IMG/VR virus record: IMGVR_UViG_3300021511_000005
Coordinates: 1-64,000 of that record
Direction: 5' to 3' (one strand)
DNA length: 64,000 nucleotides
Source of the DNA: a virus
The translations under genes and the position numbers were made by a program. Numbering within the stretch: the stretch's first letter is position 1; each line of letters starts with the position of its first letter. The notes under the pieces were generated by a model that had not been told where the DNA came from, searched no databases, and saw nothing but the letters and a program-made list of their open reading frames with translations. Below, piece by piece: positions 27,723-34,773 of this stretch.

Positions 27723-28622
27723 ATGTCTGGGCGTTTCCCACTTCCGCCGGGGACCTTCGCCCGGCTCGAGCTGCTGACCAATGACGACGGCCTACTGGCG
27801 ATTCTGAATCTACTGGCCAGCGGCTCTCTTGGTGGCGTGGACATGCAGCGGACCCGATGGGTCGGCAAGCATGGCGATGACGACAACAGCGGGCAGACGC
27901 TAGAGACGGCCTTCTTGACCTTCACGGAGGCGCTGGCAGCTGCCAGTTCTGGTGACGTGGTCTGTTGCCTGGACGCGGGATCCTACGAGGAGGAGCTATC
28001 AGTTCCCGCAGGGGTCCACATTTGGGCCCCCAACGCAACCTTGACCACCGCGGCCGGTGGGGCGATCACGAATGCCGCGTTGACATTGGATGCGGACTCG
28101 GACGTGATGGTTCGGGCCATTGTCCCCAAGGGCAATCGGTCCGCAGTCATCCGTGCCAACACAGCGGGGACCGCCCGGATCCGGGCCCAGGTCATCGATT
28201 GTCGGGCCGGTGGAGGAGCCTGCCTATTCAATCTGAGCTTTGCAGGGGGCGGGATCCTGATGTCCGAAGTGGAGCAAGTCCACGTTGGTACGGGCTTCGG
28301 CGTGGGCTCTATCACGGTCAGTACGGGCCACACCCACGTCAACATCGAGGACATCTACATCCACGGAAACAACGGGTTCGGTCTGGCTCAATTCGGGGGC
28401 AACGGGATCGTGGGCCGCGTGACCCATATCCTGGAGTTTGGATCTCCCACGGGTACGGTCGCGATCTTGGTCAACGGTGGGCGGGTCGATCTAATGGCGG
28501 GGGGGATCAGCGCGGATACGGCGTGGACGGTAGGCGGCGCCGGGACTCTGAGCCTGTTCTACAACCAGGCCACGGGGGTCCAGGTCGAAACGGGGACGGT
28601 TCTCAAGTCCACCCCCGCATAG
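27723..28622 (+). CDS. Beta-helix (pectate-lyase-like) tail protein
   Basis: 299 residues, GGGGAGGAGTAGG ribosome binding site. The N-terminal helix is followed by the right-handed beta-helix entry signature GDDDNSGQTLETAFLTFTEALAAASSGDVV and then regular short strands with G/N turns (VIDCRAGGGACLFNLSFAGG, VNIEDIYIHGNNGFGLAQF). Such folds occur in tailspikes and fibre tips that bind or cut polysaccharide. No clear catalytic Asp/Glu triad could be picked out, so binding rather than cleavage is the cautious reading. Confidence 0.7.
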   Translation: MSGRFPLPPGTFARLELLTNDDGLLAILNLLASGSLGGVDMQRTRWVGKHGDDDNSGQTLETAFLTFTEALAAASSGDVVCCLDAGSYEEELSVPAGVHIWAPNATLTTAAGGAITNAALTLDADSDVMVRAIVPKGNRSAVIRANTAGTARIRAQVIDCRAGGGACLFNLSFAGGGILMSEVEQVHVGTGFGVGSITVSTGHTHVNIEDIYIHGNNGFGLAQFGGNGIVGRVTHILEFGSPTGTVAILVNGGRVDLMAGGISADTAWTVGGAGTLSLFYNQATGVQVETGTVLKSTPA

Positions 28623-28630
28623 GAGATTCC

Positions 28631-28951
28631 ATGTGGTATATCATCACAGCCGGCGCCGGTTTGGCGCTGGGAATTGGTCTGATGATCTGGGCTTTGACCG
28701 AGCGGAGCAAGCGCCACGCGGCGGAGCGGGCCGCGGATGCTGCGGAGCAGAAAGAGAAGGCTCAGCGCCAGTTAGCCGCCCAGAACGCCTCCGCCGCCCA
28801 GAACCTGGAGATGCAGCATGGGCGGATGAAGGAGCAGCTGGGGATCCTCCGCGGGCAGCTCGAAGAGACACGGAAGCGTTTGGCGGAGTCCGGGGATCCG
28901 GAGGCGATCAAGAGCTGGCTTGACGATGAGCTGAAGGGCGGGGCAGTATGA
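28631..28951 (+). CDS. Rz-like inner-membrane spanin candidate
   Basis: 106 residues from ATG 28631 (AGGAG at 28621-28625). One N-terminal TM segment (YIITAGAGLALGIGLMIWAL) is followed by a continuous charged coiled coil (ERAADAAEQKEKAQRQLAAQN ... QLEETRKRLAE). This single-TM/coiled-coil layout is that of i-spanins. It overlaps by 4 nt a gene with a lipobox, as expected for an Rz/Rz1-type pair that fuses the outer membrane during lysis. A gram-negative host would be implied. Confidence 0.6.
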   Translation: MWYIITAGAGLALGIGLMIWALTERSKRHAAERAADAAEQKEKAQRQLAAQNASAAQNLEMQHGRMKEQLGILRGQLEETRKRLAESGDPEAIKSWLDDELKGGAV

Positions 28952-29412
28952 TCGAGCAACCATGTGGATCCGACGAGCTTGCTACAAATCCAAGGTTGAC
29001 AGGCGCTGCCCGAGTCGGGCAGGGGGTGCCCGCGGGGTCACGGCTCCGCGGCCTCCTTGACGATCTGCTCTTGTTCCTGTTCCTGGCCTTCCTAGCGGTC
29101 CTGTTCGCGGGCTGTTGCTGGTTCTCCAAACGGTCCTGTTTCCCCGCCTGTCCGCCGCCGACCAAGGTGGTGGTGGAGGTGGAGAAGACCTGCGAGATGC
29201 CTCCTGCGGTGGTCCTGGACGCGGTCAAACGGGCGGAGTGCTCCACGGAGCCCACCTGGGCTTGCTACGCGCCCCAGGAGGCCGGCAAGCTCGCCCGGAA
29301 CCTGGCGGTCATGAAGACGTGGATACGGGAGACACGGGCGCGCTGCGGCCCCAGAGCGGCCTCTCAGCCGTCATCCCAGCCGGCCAGTCGACCAGCCCCT
29401 GATCCTCAGTAA
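28948..29412 (+). CDS. Rz1-like outer-membrane lipoprotein spanin candidate
   Basis: 154 residues. The hydrophobic run LLLFLFLAFLAVLFAGC ends in a lipobox-like LFAGC (Cys56). The exported remainder is Cys- and Pro-rich (CPPPTKVVVEVEKTC ... PSSQPASRPAPDPQ). A GTG at 29026 would give a more normal signal length and may be the real start. Proline-rich mature lipoproteins next to a TM/coiled-coil gene are typical of o-spanins, though this one is longer than usual and has extra cysteines. Confidence 0.5.
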   Translation: MIEQPCGSDELATNPRLTGAARVGQGVPAGSRLRGLLDDLLLFLFLAFLAVLFAGCCWFSKRSCFPACPPPTKVVVEVEKTCEMPPAVVLDAVKRAECSTEPTWACYAPQEAGKLARNLAVMKTWIRETRARCGPRAASQPSSQPASRPAPDPQ

Positions 29413-29513
29413 TCCACAGGTTCGATGTAAACAACTCCCGGAGTGGTCTCGATCACTTGGATCGGTCAGTCCACAGGATCCCGTTCTCTGTGGATAAGTC
29501 CGCGGGATCCAAG
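29410..29513. promoter_or_regulatory. Candidate replication origin: DnaA-box-like sites in nested inverted repeats
   Basis: TGTGGATAA at 29489-29497 is an exact consensus DnaA box on the minus strand. TAATCCACA at 29410-29418 differs by one base on the plus strand, and GTCCACA at 29469-29475 is partial. They sit in nested inverted repeats: CTTGGATC/GATCCAAG (29456-29463 and 29506-29513), CCACAG/CTGTGG (29471-29476 and 29488-29493), GGATCCCG/CGGGATCC (29476-29483 and 29503-29510). The site separates late genes from replication genes. Origin function is inferred. Confidence 0.4.
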
Positions 29514-29517
29514 AATC

Positions 29518-29547
29518 TTGACAACGGGATCGCGCTTGGGGTATGCC
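29518..29547 (+). promoter_or_regulatory. Possible sigma70-like promoter
   Basis: A perfect TTGACA (29518-29523) is followed after 18 bp by TATGCC (29542-29547), a weak -10 with three of six consensus bases. It could drive the winged-helix gene at 29678 or an origin transcript. The -35 is good and the -10 poor. Confidence 0.35.
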
Positions 29548-29587
29548 TGATCGCTGTGATTGGAGAGTGCAGACCTACATAAACGAT

Positions 29588-29617
29588 GGGCCCCGCCGAC
29601 CTGAATCGACGGGGCCC
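29588..29617 (+). terminator. Very stable GC-rich hairpin, terminator-like without U-tract
   Basis: GGGCCCCGCCGA (29588-29599), a 6-nt loop, then TCGACGGGGCCC (29606-29617): 12 pairs with one mismatch. It lies between the possible promoter at 29518 and the winged-helix gene. No run of T follows, so it may act as an attenuator, processing site or part of the origin rather than an intrinsic terminator. No gene could be supported between 29413 and 29677. Confidence 0.4.
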
Positions 29618-29677
29618 TGATACCTTCCGCGCTGCCCTGGACTCAAGGAGGGTCACGGCGGCGAGAAAGGCTGACCC

Positions 29678-30238
29678 ATGGAAGATGCACCAGGGCTCCG
29701 GGCCCCGTCAACCCCTTCCTGTTCACACGAGTCCCCTTCTGTACCCACACGACCCCCGGCGGACATTATTCCGGGACCTTGGGCGGTTCCGCCAAGGAAG
29801 CGGACTTACACGCGCCGGGGCTCTTGCTTCTTCCGCCAGAGCACGCGGGCGTGGATGGAGACCTTCTCGGAGATACCCGTCCGCGGCCGGATCAACGGTC
29901 TCAAGGGCTCGAGCAAGGCGGGCCGCTATACGCTGAGCGCTGCGGAGCGCCGGATCCTGCTGCTGCTGGTGGATCACGGGGTCGGTCGGCGGGGGATCCA
30001 CCAGCCTGCGACTATCAAGTGGATTGCTGGTGAGCTGGGCGTAGACCCTTCGTCCACGGGCGTCGTTCTCCGCCGTTTGGGGGTCTGTGGGATCGTCGTT
30101 AACCTGGGTCGCGGACGGTCCATGGACCTGGCCGTCAACGGTGATCTGGACAACCAGTGGGGCTGGGACATGCCCCGATTGATGGAGCTGCGGAAGGTCC
30201 GCAGCCGCCAAATCACGGCGGGGACGCGGAAGTTTTGA
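29678..30238 (+). CDS. Winged-helix DNA-binding protein
   Basis: 186 residues from ATG 29678. The first ~75 residues are Pro/Ser/Arg-rich and probably disordered, so a later start is possible. Residues ~85-160 fit a winged helix: LSAAERRILLLLVDHGVG (H1), TIKWIAGELGVDPSSTGVVLRRL (H2-H3 recognition helix), GIVVNLGRGRSMDLAVNG (wing). MarR-type spacing. Immediately downstream, partly inside its stop codon, begin three direct repeats. It may bind these and control its own operon or replication (inference). Confidence 0.6.
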   Translation: MEDAPGLRAPSTPSCSHESPSVPTRPPADIIPGPWAVPPRKRTYTRRGSCFFRQSTRAWMETFSEIPVRGRINGLKGSSKAGRYTLSAAERRILLLLVDHGVGRRGIHQPATIKWIAGELGVDPSSTGVVLRRLGVCGIVVNLGRGRSMDLAVNGDLDNQWGWDMPRLMELRKVRSRQITAGTRKF

Positions 30239-30303
30239 AAGGAGCGCAGTTCGATTTGAAAGGAGCGCAGCGGCCATTTGAAAGGGGCGCGCCCCTTTCA
30301 AAT
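30234..30303. promoter_or_regulatory. Three phased direct repeats ending in a 28-bp palindrome (operator or iterons)
   Basis: TTTGAAAGGAGCGCAG occurs at 30234-30249 and 30255-30270; TTTGAAAGGGGCGC at 30277-30290 is the third copy. Start-to-start spacing is 21 and 22 bp, two helical turns. The third forms a perfect palindrome, ATTTGAAAGGGGCG (30276-30289) with its exact complement at 30290-30303. Same-face spacing plus a palindrome is typical of cooperative operators or replication iterons. Confidence 0.65.
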
Positions 30304-30325
30304 AGGGGGGTAGAGAAGGGGGCTT

Positions 30326-30362
30326 CCCCGAAGGGGAGCGGATGCCCCGAAGGGGCGTCCGC
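30326..30362 (+). other. Two CCCCGAAGGGG hairpins in the leader of the replication operon
   Basis: CCCCGAAGGGG occurs at 30326-30336 and 30345-30355. The second extends into a larger stem: GCGGA (30338-30342) and GCCCC pair with GGGGC and TCCGC (30358-30362). With the next hairpin at 30422 they make the 246-nt untranslated stretch (30239-30484) strongly structured. No gene could be supported there. Confidence 0.6.
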
Positions 30363-30368
30363 GCTAAG

Positions 30369-30399
30369 TGACAATCCATGGAATCCGCGGAAGGGTAAG
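30369..30399 (+). promoter_or_regulatory. Bipartite motif, copy 1
   Basis: TGACAATCC (30369-30377), 8-bp spacer, CGCGGAAGGGTAAG (30386-30399). It lies 85 bp upstream of the helicase ATG. Two or three further copies keep a 16-17 bp distance between the two halves. Candidate phage-specific promoter or regulator site. Confidence 0.45.
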
Positions 30400-30421
30400 A
30401 TCAGGGAGGACGTCGAAGAAA

Positions 30422-30441
30422 CCCTGGGCTATCGCCCAGGG
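30422..30441 (+). other. Hairpin ahead of the SF2 helicase gene
   Basis: CCCTGGGC (30422-30429), TATC loop, GCCCAGGG (30434-30441): eight perfect pairs with a tetraloop, 43 nt before the helicase ATG. Terminator, attenuator or RNA-stability role cannot be distinguished; no U-tract follows. Confidence 0.5.
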
Positions 30442-30484
30442 GCACTTCACCGGGTAACACCTTCTAGATCGAGCTGGAGAAAAG

Positions 30485-32002
30485 ATGCCCAAGGCCACGC
30501 TGACCGTCCAGAACGCCAGGTCCAAGATCGAGGGCCTGCGGCCGGAGGCCTTCAAGCTGCTGTCCTACGAGTTGGCCTACCCAGTGGCGGAGCCCGGGCA
30601 GAGGGTCTATCCCCAGCGCGACGGTTCCGCCAAGGTGGTCCACTGGGACGGCTTCGCCCGGTTGTTGCGGAAGACGGGTCAGTTTCCCAGCGGCCTGGTT
30701 CCGCGGGTGATCCGCCTGTTGCGGAAGTGGCGGATCGGCGTGGAGATTCGAGACGCGCGGAAGCGGCCCGCGGAAGCGGTGCCACGGTGGAGCTTCGCGG
30801 ACGGTTTCCAGCTCCGCGACTACCAGGCGGAGGCCTGCGAGCGGGGGATCCAGATGACACGCGGGGTCTTCGATTCCCCGCCGCGGACGGGCAAGACCGT
30901 GATGATGGCCGAGATGGCGCGTCAGGTGGCGGACACCACAGTTATCACGGCCCCCACGGTCCCCATCGCCAAGCAGACCCACGAGAAGTTGCTGGAGCTG
31001 CTGGTCCGCCACGGCGAGGGCTGGAGCAAGGTGGACGCGGACTACGAGATCCAGCTTCTGACCGGCGGGCCGCCCAAAAGCCAGAAGGCACGGCGTCAGC
31101 TCCTGCGGGCGGTGATCACGGTCTGCACCGCGGAGACGGCCACGGCGATGTCGAAGACATGGTGGGGGAAGGTTCGCTGTCTGATGGTAGACGAGCGGCA
31201 CCACCAGGCCGCCCTGAAGACCTACGGCAAGATGAACGACTTGGCGGTGGAGGCCTTCTGGCGCTGGGGTTTCACGGGGACCAACTTCCGCTCCAACCCG
31301 CTCGAGCAGGTGGCGCTGGAGGCATGCTTGGGGCGGACGGTGGCGAGCTACTCGATCGGGGACATGCGCCGGCGCGGCGTCCTGGTCCCGGGGCAGGTCC
31401 GTTTCGTGGCCTTCCAGACCCCACGCATCGGGGCCTCGGTGGACTTTCAGGGAGCCTACGAGCGCGGCGTGACTCGCTGTCAGAGCCGGAACGAGGCGGT
31501 GGCCCGGGAGGCCGTCCAGCTCCAGAGGGAGGGGCGGAAGGTCCTCGTCCTCGTCCAGCGACTCGAGCACGGCGAGCGATTGGAGAATTTGATCCCGGGC
31601 TCGAAGTTTGTCCAGGCGGACGACGGCGACGAGGTCCGCAAGGTGGTGGAGGACCTGGATCGTGGGGAGCTGACCTGCGTGATCGGCAGTCCAGTGGTGG
31701 GGGAGGGCCTGGATATCCCGAGCGCGGATGCCCTGATTTACGCCAAGGGGATGAAGGCGCGCGTCACCCACACTCAGGACACTTTCCGCGTGTTGACGGG
31801 TGGCGCCGGCAAGGAGGACGCGGTGGTGGTGGACTTTCTGGACCGCCACAACGCCAAGCTGATCGAGCATGCGATCGAGCGGATGCGGAATTATCATGCG
31901 ATGGGGATGGAGGTGACCGTTGACAACCAGGGGGGTCAGCAGTCACCATACACCCAATTGGGCTTTGGCCTGGACGGAGGCTCCATGGACAACAACACAT
32001 AA
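30485..32002 (+). CDS. SF2 DNA helicase, UvsW/XPB-like
   Basis: 505 residues, GGAGAAAAG ribosome binding site. Helicase motifs in order: Q/I region FQLRDYQAEACERGIQ, Walker A SPPRTGKT (~residue 130), Ia TAPTVPIAKQTHE, motif II VDERHH (~237), FTGT (~260), motif IV VLVLVQRLEHGERL, V VGEGLDIPSADALI, VI QDTFRVLTGGAGKEDAV. N-terminal ~100 residues form a separate domain, as in UvsW. Such enzymes remodel branched DNA and R-loops during phage replication and recombination. First gene after the structured regulatory region. Confidence 0.85.
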   Translation: MPKATLTVQNARSKIEGLRPEAFKLLSYELAYPVAEPGQRVYPQRDGSAKVVHWDGFARLLRKTGQFPSGLVPRVIRLLRKWRIGVEIRDARKRPAEAVPRWSFADGFQLRDYQAEACERGIQMTRGVFDSPPRTGKTVMMAEMARQVADTTVITAPTVPIAKQTHEKLLELLVRHGEGWSKVDADYEIQLLTGGPPKSQKARRQLLRAVITVCTAETATAMSKTWWGKVRCLMVDERHHQAALKTYGKMNDLAVEAFWRWGFTGTNFRSNPLEQVALEACLGRTVASYSIGDMRRRGVLVPGQVRFVAFQTPRIGASVDFQGAYERGVTRCQSRNEAVAREAVQLQREGRKVLVLVQRLEHGERLENLIPGSKFVQADDGDEVRKVVEDLDRGELTCVIGSPVVGEGLDIPSADALIYAKGMKARVTHTQDTFRVLTGGAGKEDAVVVDFLDRHNAKLIEHAIERMRNYHAMGMEVTVDNQGGQQSPYTQLGFGLDGGSMDNNT

Positions 32003-32008
32003 TCGCTT

Positions 32009-32062
32009 GGACCCTCGCGGGGTCCCGTTCGGGATTCCCGAGCCTCCGCCCCGCGCGGGTCC
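32009..32062 (+). other. Long-range stem-loop between helicase and zinc-protein genes
   Basis: GGACCCTCGCGGGG (32009-32022) is complementary, with one mismatch, to CCCCGCGCGGGTCC (32049-32062). A smaller inverted repeat TCGGGA-T-TCCCGA lies between them. It occupies most of the 93-nt gap. It could be a transcription terminator or mRNA end, but lacks a U-run. Confidence 0.5.
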
Positions 32063-32095
32063 TTGTTCCATGATCCGATAGAGAAGGAGGAAACG

Positions 32096-32605
32096 ATGGC
32101 GTGTAATTGCGGCAAGGATCCCCACGAACCGACGTGTCCGGAGTTCTCTGGGGTGCGGGGGATGGACGACAAGCGGCGGCTGTTGGGATTCTTCGCCCAG
32201 AAGGGACACCACAACTTGGTCCTGCGGGTGGTGGATGTCCTAGATCTGGCGGATCAGACCCAGGCCAACTTGATCGGCATGGTGGCGATCAACCGGGACG
32301 GGGGGCTTCCCGAAGTGCCCGGCGGCGATCTGAAGGGTTGGTGGTTGCAGCAGTATCCGGGCGGCTATATCACCATCCCGATCAACAAGCTCTTGGAGCC
32401 TCTCCCGCTGAAGGAAGTGGCGGTGGTCCAGCAGGTGGTGGCGGAGTATCGAGACGTCCGCATGGGTAAGGGTTCTCCCAGCCGCAAGGACCTGTGCGTC
32501 AAATGCCATGGGAAGGGCTGCAGCGATTGTCACGAGGGCTACGTCTACACCTTTTTGGAGATGGACGAGTACGAGGTGGAGCTGGCCAAGAAGGAGATCG
32601 GATGA
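32096..32605 (+). CDS. Zinc-knuckle protein with DnaJ-type CxxCxGxG elements
   Basis: 169 residues from ATG 32096, 5 nt after AAGGAGGAAA; upstream in-frame codons lack a ribosome binding site. Cys-rich ends (MACNCGKDPHEPTCPEF and LCVKCHGKGCSDCHEGY) flank a compact alpha/beta middle. The C-terminal pattern C-x2-C-x-G-x-GC-x2-C resembles a DnaJ-type zinc finger. Overlaps the Sm-like gene by 4 nt (ATGA). Function unknown; a nucleic-acid or protein-binding role is plausible. Confidence 0.6.
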   Translation: MACNCGKDPHEPTCPEFSGVRGMDDKRRLLGFFAQKGHHNLVLRVVDVLDLADQTQANLIGMVAINRDGGLPEVPGGDLKGWWLQQYPGGYITIPINKLLEPLPLKEVAVVQQVVAEYRDVRMGKGSPSRKDLCVKCHGKGCSDCHEGYVYTFLEMDEYEVELAKKEIG

Positions 32606-32838
32606 AGCCTGGAGAGAAGACGGCGAAGCAGAACCGGGCCCATAAGCACGCCTTGGGGGATCAGCCCAACAACGTGGCTAACAAGTACTTGTCGGGGCAC
32701 CGAGGTCAGCAGGTGGTGATCTACTTCGGCCGGGAACAAATCTTGGCCGGCGAGCTGGAGGCCTTCGACCTGTACAGCTTCACCGTGGACGGTTGTCTCG
32801 TCTTCAAGGGGCCGGGCGTTTGGATCCGCGCGGTCTGA
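32602..32838 (+). CDS. Hfq/Sm-like RNA-binding protein candidate
   Basis: 78 residues, the size of a minimal Hfq. After a basic Asn/His-rich helix-like N-terminus (AKQNRAHKHALGDQPNNVAN) residues ~28-78 read GQQVVIYFGREQILAGELEAF-DLYSFTVDG-LVFKGPGVWIRAV. This follows the Sm1 pattern (hydrophobic strand, G, 'G-l-aFD-y---v') and a short Sm2 strand ('v-k-av---'). The match is to the fold pattern, not to identity. The H-K-A-x-S motif of true Hfq is replaced by FKGPGVW. If correct, it would act on mRNA or sRNA. Confidence 0.5.
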   Translation: MKPGEKTAKQNRAHKHALGDQPNNVANKYLSGHRGQQVVIYFGREQILAGELEAFDLYSFTVDGCLVFKGPGVWIRAV

Positions 32839-33308
32839 TCAAGCTCTATAACCAGCTCGTTGGCCTGATGGTCGAGGGCAAGTTCCGGCCGAGTTATGGT
32901 CGGCGCGGCGGCTTCAAGCAGTTTACGGCCAAGAACCTGGAGCAGGCCACCGAGCTGCTGGGCTATCTTGAGGACCGCGAGTGGGATCCGCTGGTCTACT
33001 TGGCGGGGGCGTTCGGCTCGCACAACTGGTGCTACCAGCCGAAGTTCGAGCGACTCTTGACGCCCCAGTACAAGAAGCTCTACCACACGAAGGAAACGTG
33101 GGCCTGGTGGTCGCTGTTGAAGCGAGAGGACCGTTTCGCGGACAAACCCGAGGGCGTTCACCCGGGTCACGAGATCATCCGTCAACGCTACTTCGCCACC
33201 CATGGTTCCGCCGGTGGAGAGCTGTGCCACATGGAGGGTTTCGCCGGGCGCTTCGATGCGCGATCCAAGTTCTGTCCCAGCTGTCCACGGAAGGACGATT
33301 GCCGATGA
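32820..33308 (+). CDS. Protein with C-terminal four-cysteine zinc motif, unknown function
   Basis: 162 residues from TTG 32820, preceded by AAGGGG at about 9 nt and overlapping the Sm-like gene by 19 nt. A helical N-terminus (LIKLYNQLVGLMVEGKF, a Gly/Arg-rich turn, then NLEQATELLGYLE) leads to an aromatic middle (FGSHNWCYQPKFERLL). The end reads ELCHMEGFAGRF followed by CPSCPRKDDC. The final C-x16ish-C-x2-C-x5-C group probably binds zinc. It sits just before the replicative helicase, so a replication accessory (loader-like) role is a guess. Confidence 0.5.
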   Translation: MDPRGLIKLYNQLVGLMVEGKFRPSYGRRGGFKQFTAKNLEQATELLGYLEDREWDPLVYLAGAFGSHNWCYQPKFERLLTPQYKKLYHTKETWAWWSLLKREDRFADKPEGVHPGHEIIRQRYFATHGSAGGELCHMEGFAGRFDARSKFCPSCPRKDDCR

Positions 33309-33367
33309 GCGATTGGGCGCGGGCGACGGCGAAGAGGGTAATGAAGATAGATTGGAGCAAGGAGTGA
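33305..33367 (+). CDS. Possible 20-residue leader peptide ahead of the replicative helicase
   Basis: ATG 33305 overlaps the previous stop (CGATGA) and the ORF ends in a GTGA overlap with the helicase start. The peptide is basic and Trp-containing. GGAG inside it (33354-33357) serves as the helicase ribosome binding site. It may only couple translation between the flanking genes. Too short to judge as a protein. Confidence 0.35.
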   Translation: MSDWARATAKRVMKIDWSKE

Positions 33368-34773
33368 GCTTCCCCTTTGATTCAGAATTCCAGCGCAAGA
33401 TGATCAAGCTGGCTTTGGAGGATGACGGTTTCTGTTCCCAAGCCCTGAAGCACATTCAGCCGGGAATGTTTGAGTCCGACGGCCTGGCCTGGGCGTGGAA
33501 GATGATCCAACGGGAGCGGGAGGAGGGGCGTGCCCCGTCCATGCTGGTCTTGAAGGATCGACTTCGCGACGTCCAGCAAGTTCTCCAGCCGCGCTACTCG
33601 GCGCTGGTCCAGATGCTCGAGGCGGACCAGCTCCAGGAGGACCGCTTCATCCGTCATCGGCTTGCGGAGTTCATACAGCGCAACATGTTTGTGGCGGCTT
33701 TCGCGGACTCCAAGCGGCTCTACAACATGGAGCGGGTGGACGAGGCCATCGATTTGATGCGTGGTGAGTCTCAGAAGGCTGCCCAGATTACCTTCGATGC
33801 GCCGGACCGCGGGTGGTTCTTCCGGGAGCTGCAGGACCGCCAGCGGCTCCGCCGGCGGATGCAGGATCGGGCCTGGGAGTACACTTTTCCGACGGGGATC
33901 CACATCACGGACCAGGTCTTGGACGGCGGCCTGAGCCGCGGCGAATTGGGCACCTGGATCGCGGACAGCAAGGGTGGGAAATCTCTTTTCCTGGTCCATC
34001 TGGCACTCTATATCGCGCGGGCGCAGATGCAGCCCGTTTTGTTCTGCATCTTCGAGGGCAGCCGGCACCAGACGGAGAATCGGCTCGAGGCGTTGGCCGC
34101 GGGGATGTTCTACCGCGAGATCAAGCGTGGTGAGATCGATCCGGAGACCTTCGAGCGCATCATGGCGGAGTACCGCAGCCTGGCGAACAATCTGGTCACG
34201 CGCGGCTTCACCGACAGCTGGAATTACACCGGCGCCGATATCCGCGCGGAGTTGGACGACCTGCGGAGCCAGCACGGCTGGCGGCCGGTGGCGATCATCT
34301 GCGACTACGGCGACCTTTTGCGGAGCCAGGCCGGCCGCGTCAGCTCAGAGGAGCAGCATCAGAGGGACGCCTTCGGGGACTTGAAGACCATCACGACCCA
34401 GGACGACGGATATGCTCTGTGGACGGCGAGCCAGGCCAGGCGTCCATGGGAGGAGAAGGACGGCGACGACAAGAAGAAGGGTGGCAATAGGATTTGGGGA
34501 CAACGTGTGTTGCGCGCCAAGGATGTGGCCGACTCCTACAACAAGATCCGTCGGAGCGACTTTATCGGCAGCATCAATCAGTCGCCAGAGGAGAAGAAGA
34601 AGGGGGAGGCGCGGCTCTACCACGAGCTGTACCGAGACAACGCGGCCCACCGGATTTGCCGCATCAAGCAGGACCTGAATAAGATGGTCTTCGTTGACCT
34701 GCTGGACCCCTACAACCGGCCCGGCGCGCAGAACGACGGCGACCCGGAGAAGATCCCGGAGCTGGATATATGA
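33364..34773 (+). CDS. DnaB-like replicative DNA helicase
   Basis: 469 residues from GTG 33364 (GGAG 6 nt upstream). An N-terminal helical domain is followed by the RecA-type core: LDGGLSRGELGTWIADSKGGKSLFLVHLAL with Walker A ADSKGGKS (~200-207; the first Gly of the consensus is Ala), CIFEGSRHQTENRLEALAAG, Walker B VAIICDYGDLL (~310), and QDDGYALWTASQARRP. This is the SF4/DnaB order. It precedes the primase gene with an ATGA overlap, so the two probably form the primosome. Confidence 0.82.
   Translation: MSFPFDSEFQRKMIKLALEDDGFCSQALKHIQPGMFESDGLAWAWKMIQREREEGRAPSMLVLKDRLRDVQQVLQPRYSALVQMLEADQLQEDRFIRHRLAEFIQRNMFVAAFADSKRLYNMERVDEAIDLMRGESQKAAQITFDAPDRGWFFRELQDRQRLRRRMQDRAWEYTFPTGIHITDQVLDGGLSRGELGTWIADSKGGKSLFLVHLALYIARAQMQPVLFCIFEGSRHQTENRLEALAAGMFYREIKRGEIDPETFERIMAEYRSLANNLVTRGFTDSWNYTGADIRAELDDLRSQHGWRPVAIICDYGDLLRSQAGRVSSEEQHQRDAFGDLKTITTQDDGYALWTASQARRPWEEKDGDDKKKGGNRIWGQRVLRAKDVADSYNKIRRSDFIGSINQSPEEKKKGEARLYHELYRDNAAHRICRIKQDLNKMVFVDLLDPYNRPGAQNDGDPEKIPELDI

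Noticed and set aside
29588-29617. tRNA-like or other structural RNA in the 29.5 kb gap
   Set aside because: The hairpin is simple, with no cloverleaf arms or CCA end; nothing beyond DnaA-like sites and inverted repeats could be supported.
30157-31923. Plus-strand open frame of 588 codons overlapping the SF2 helicase
   Set aside because: Gly/Arg/Pro-rich shadow of the helicase gene with no domains; the helicase frame has complete motifs and a ribosome binding site.
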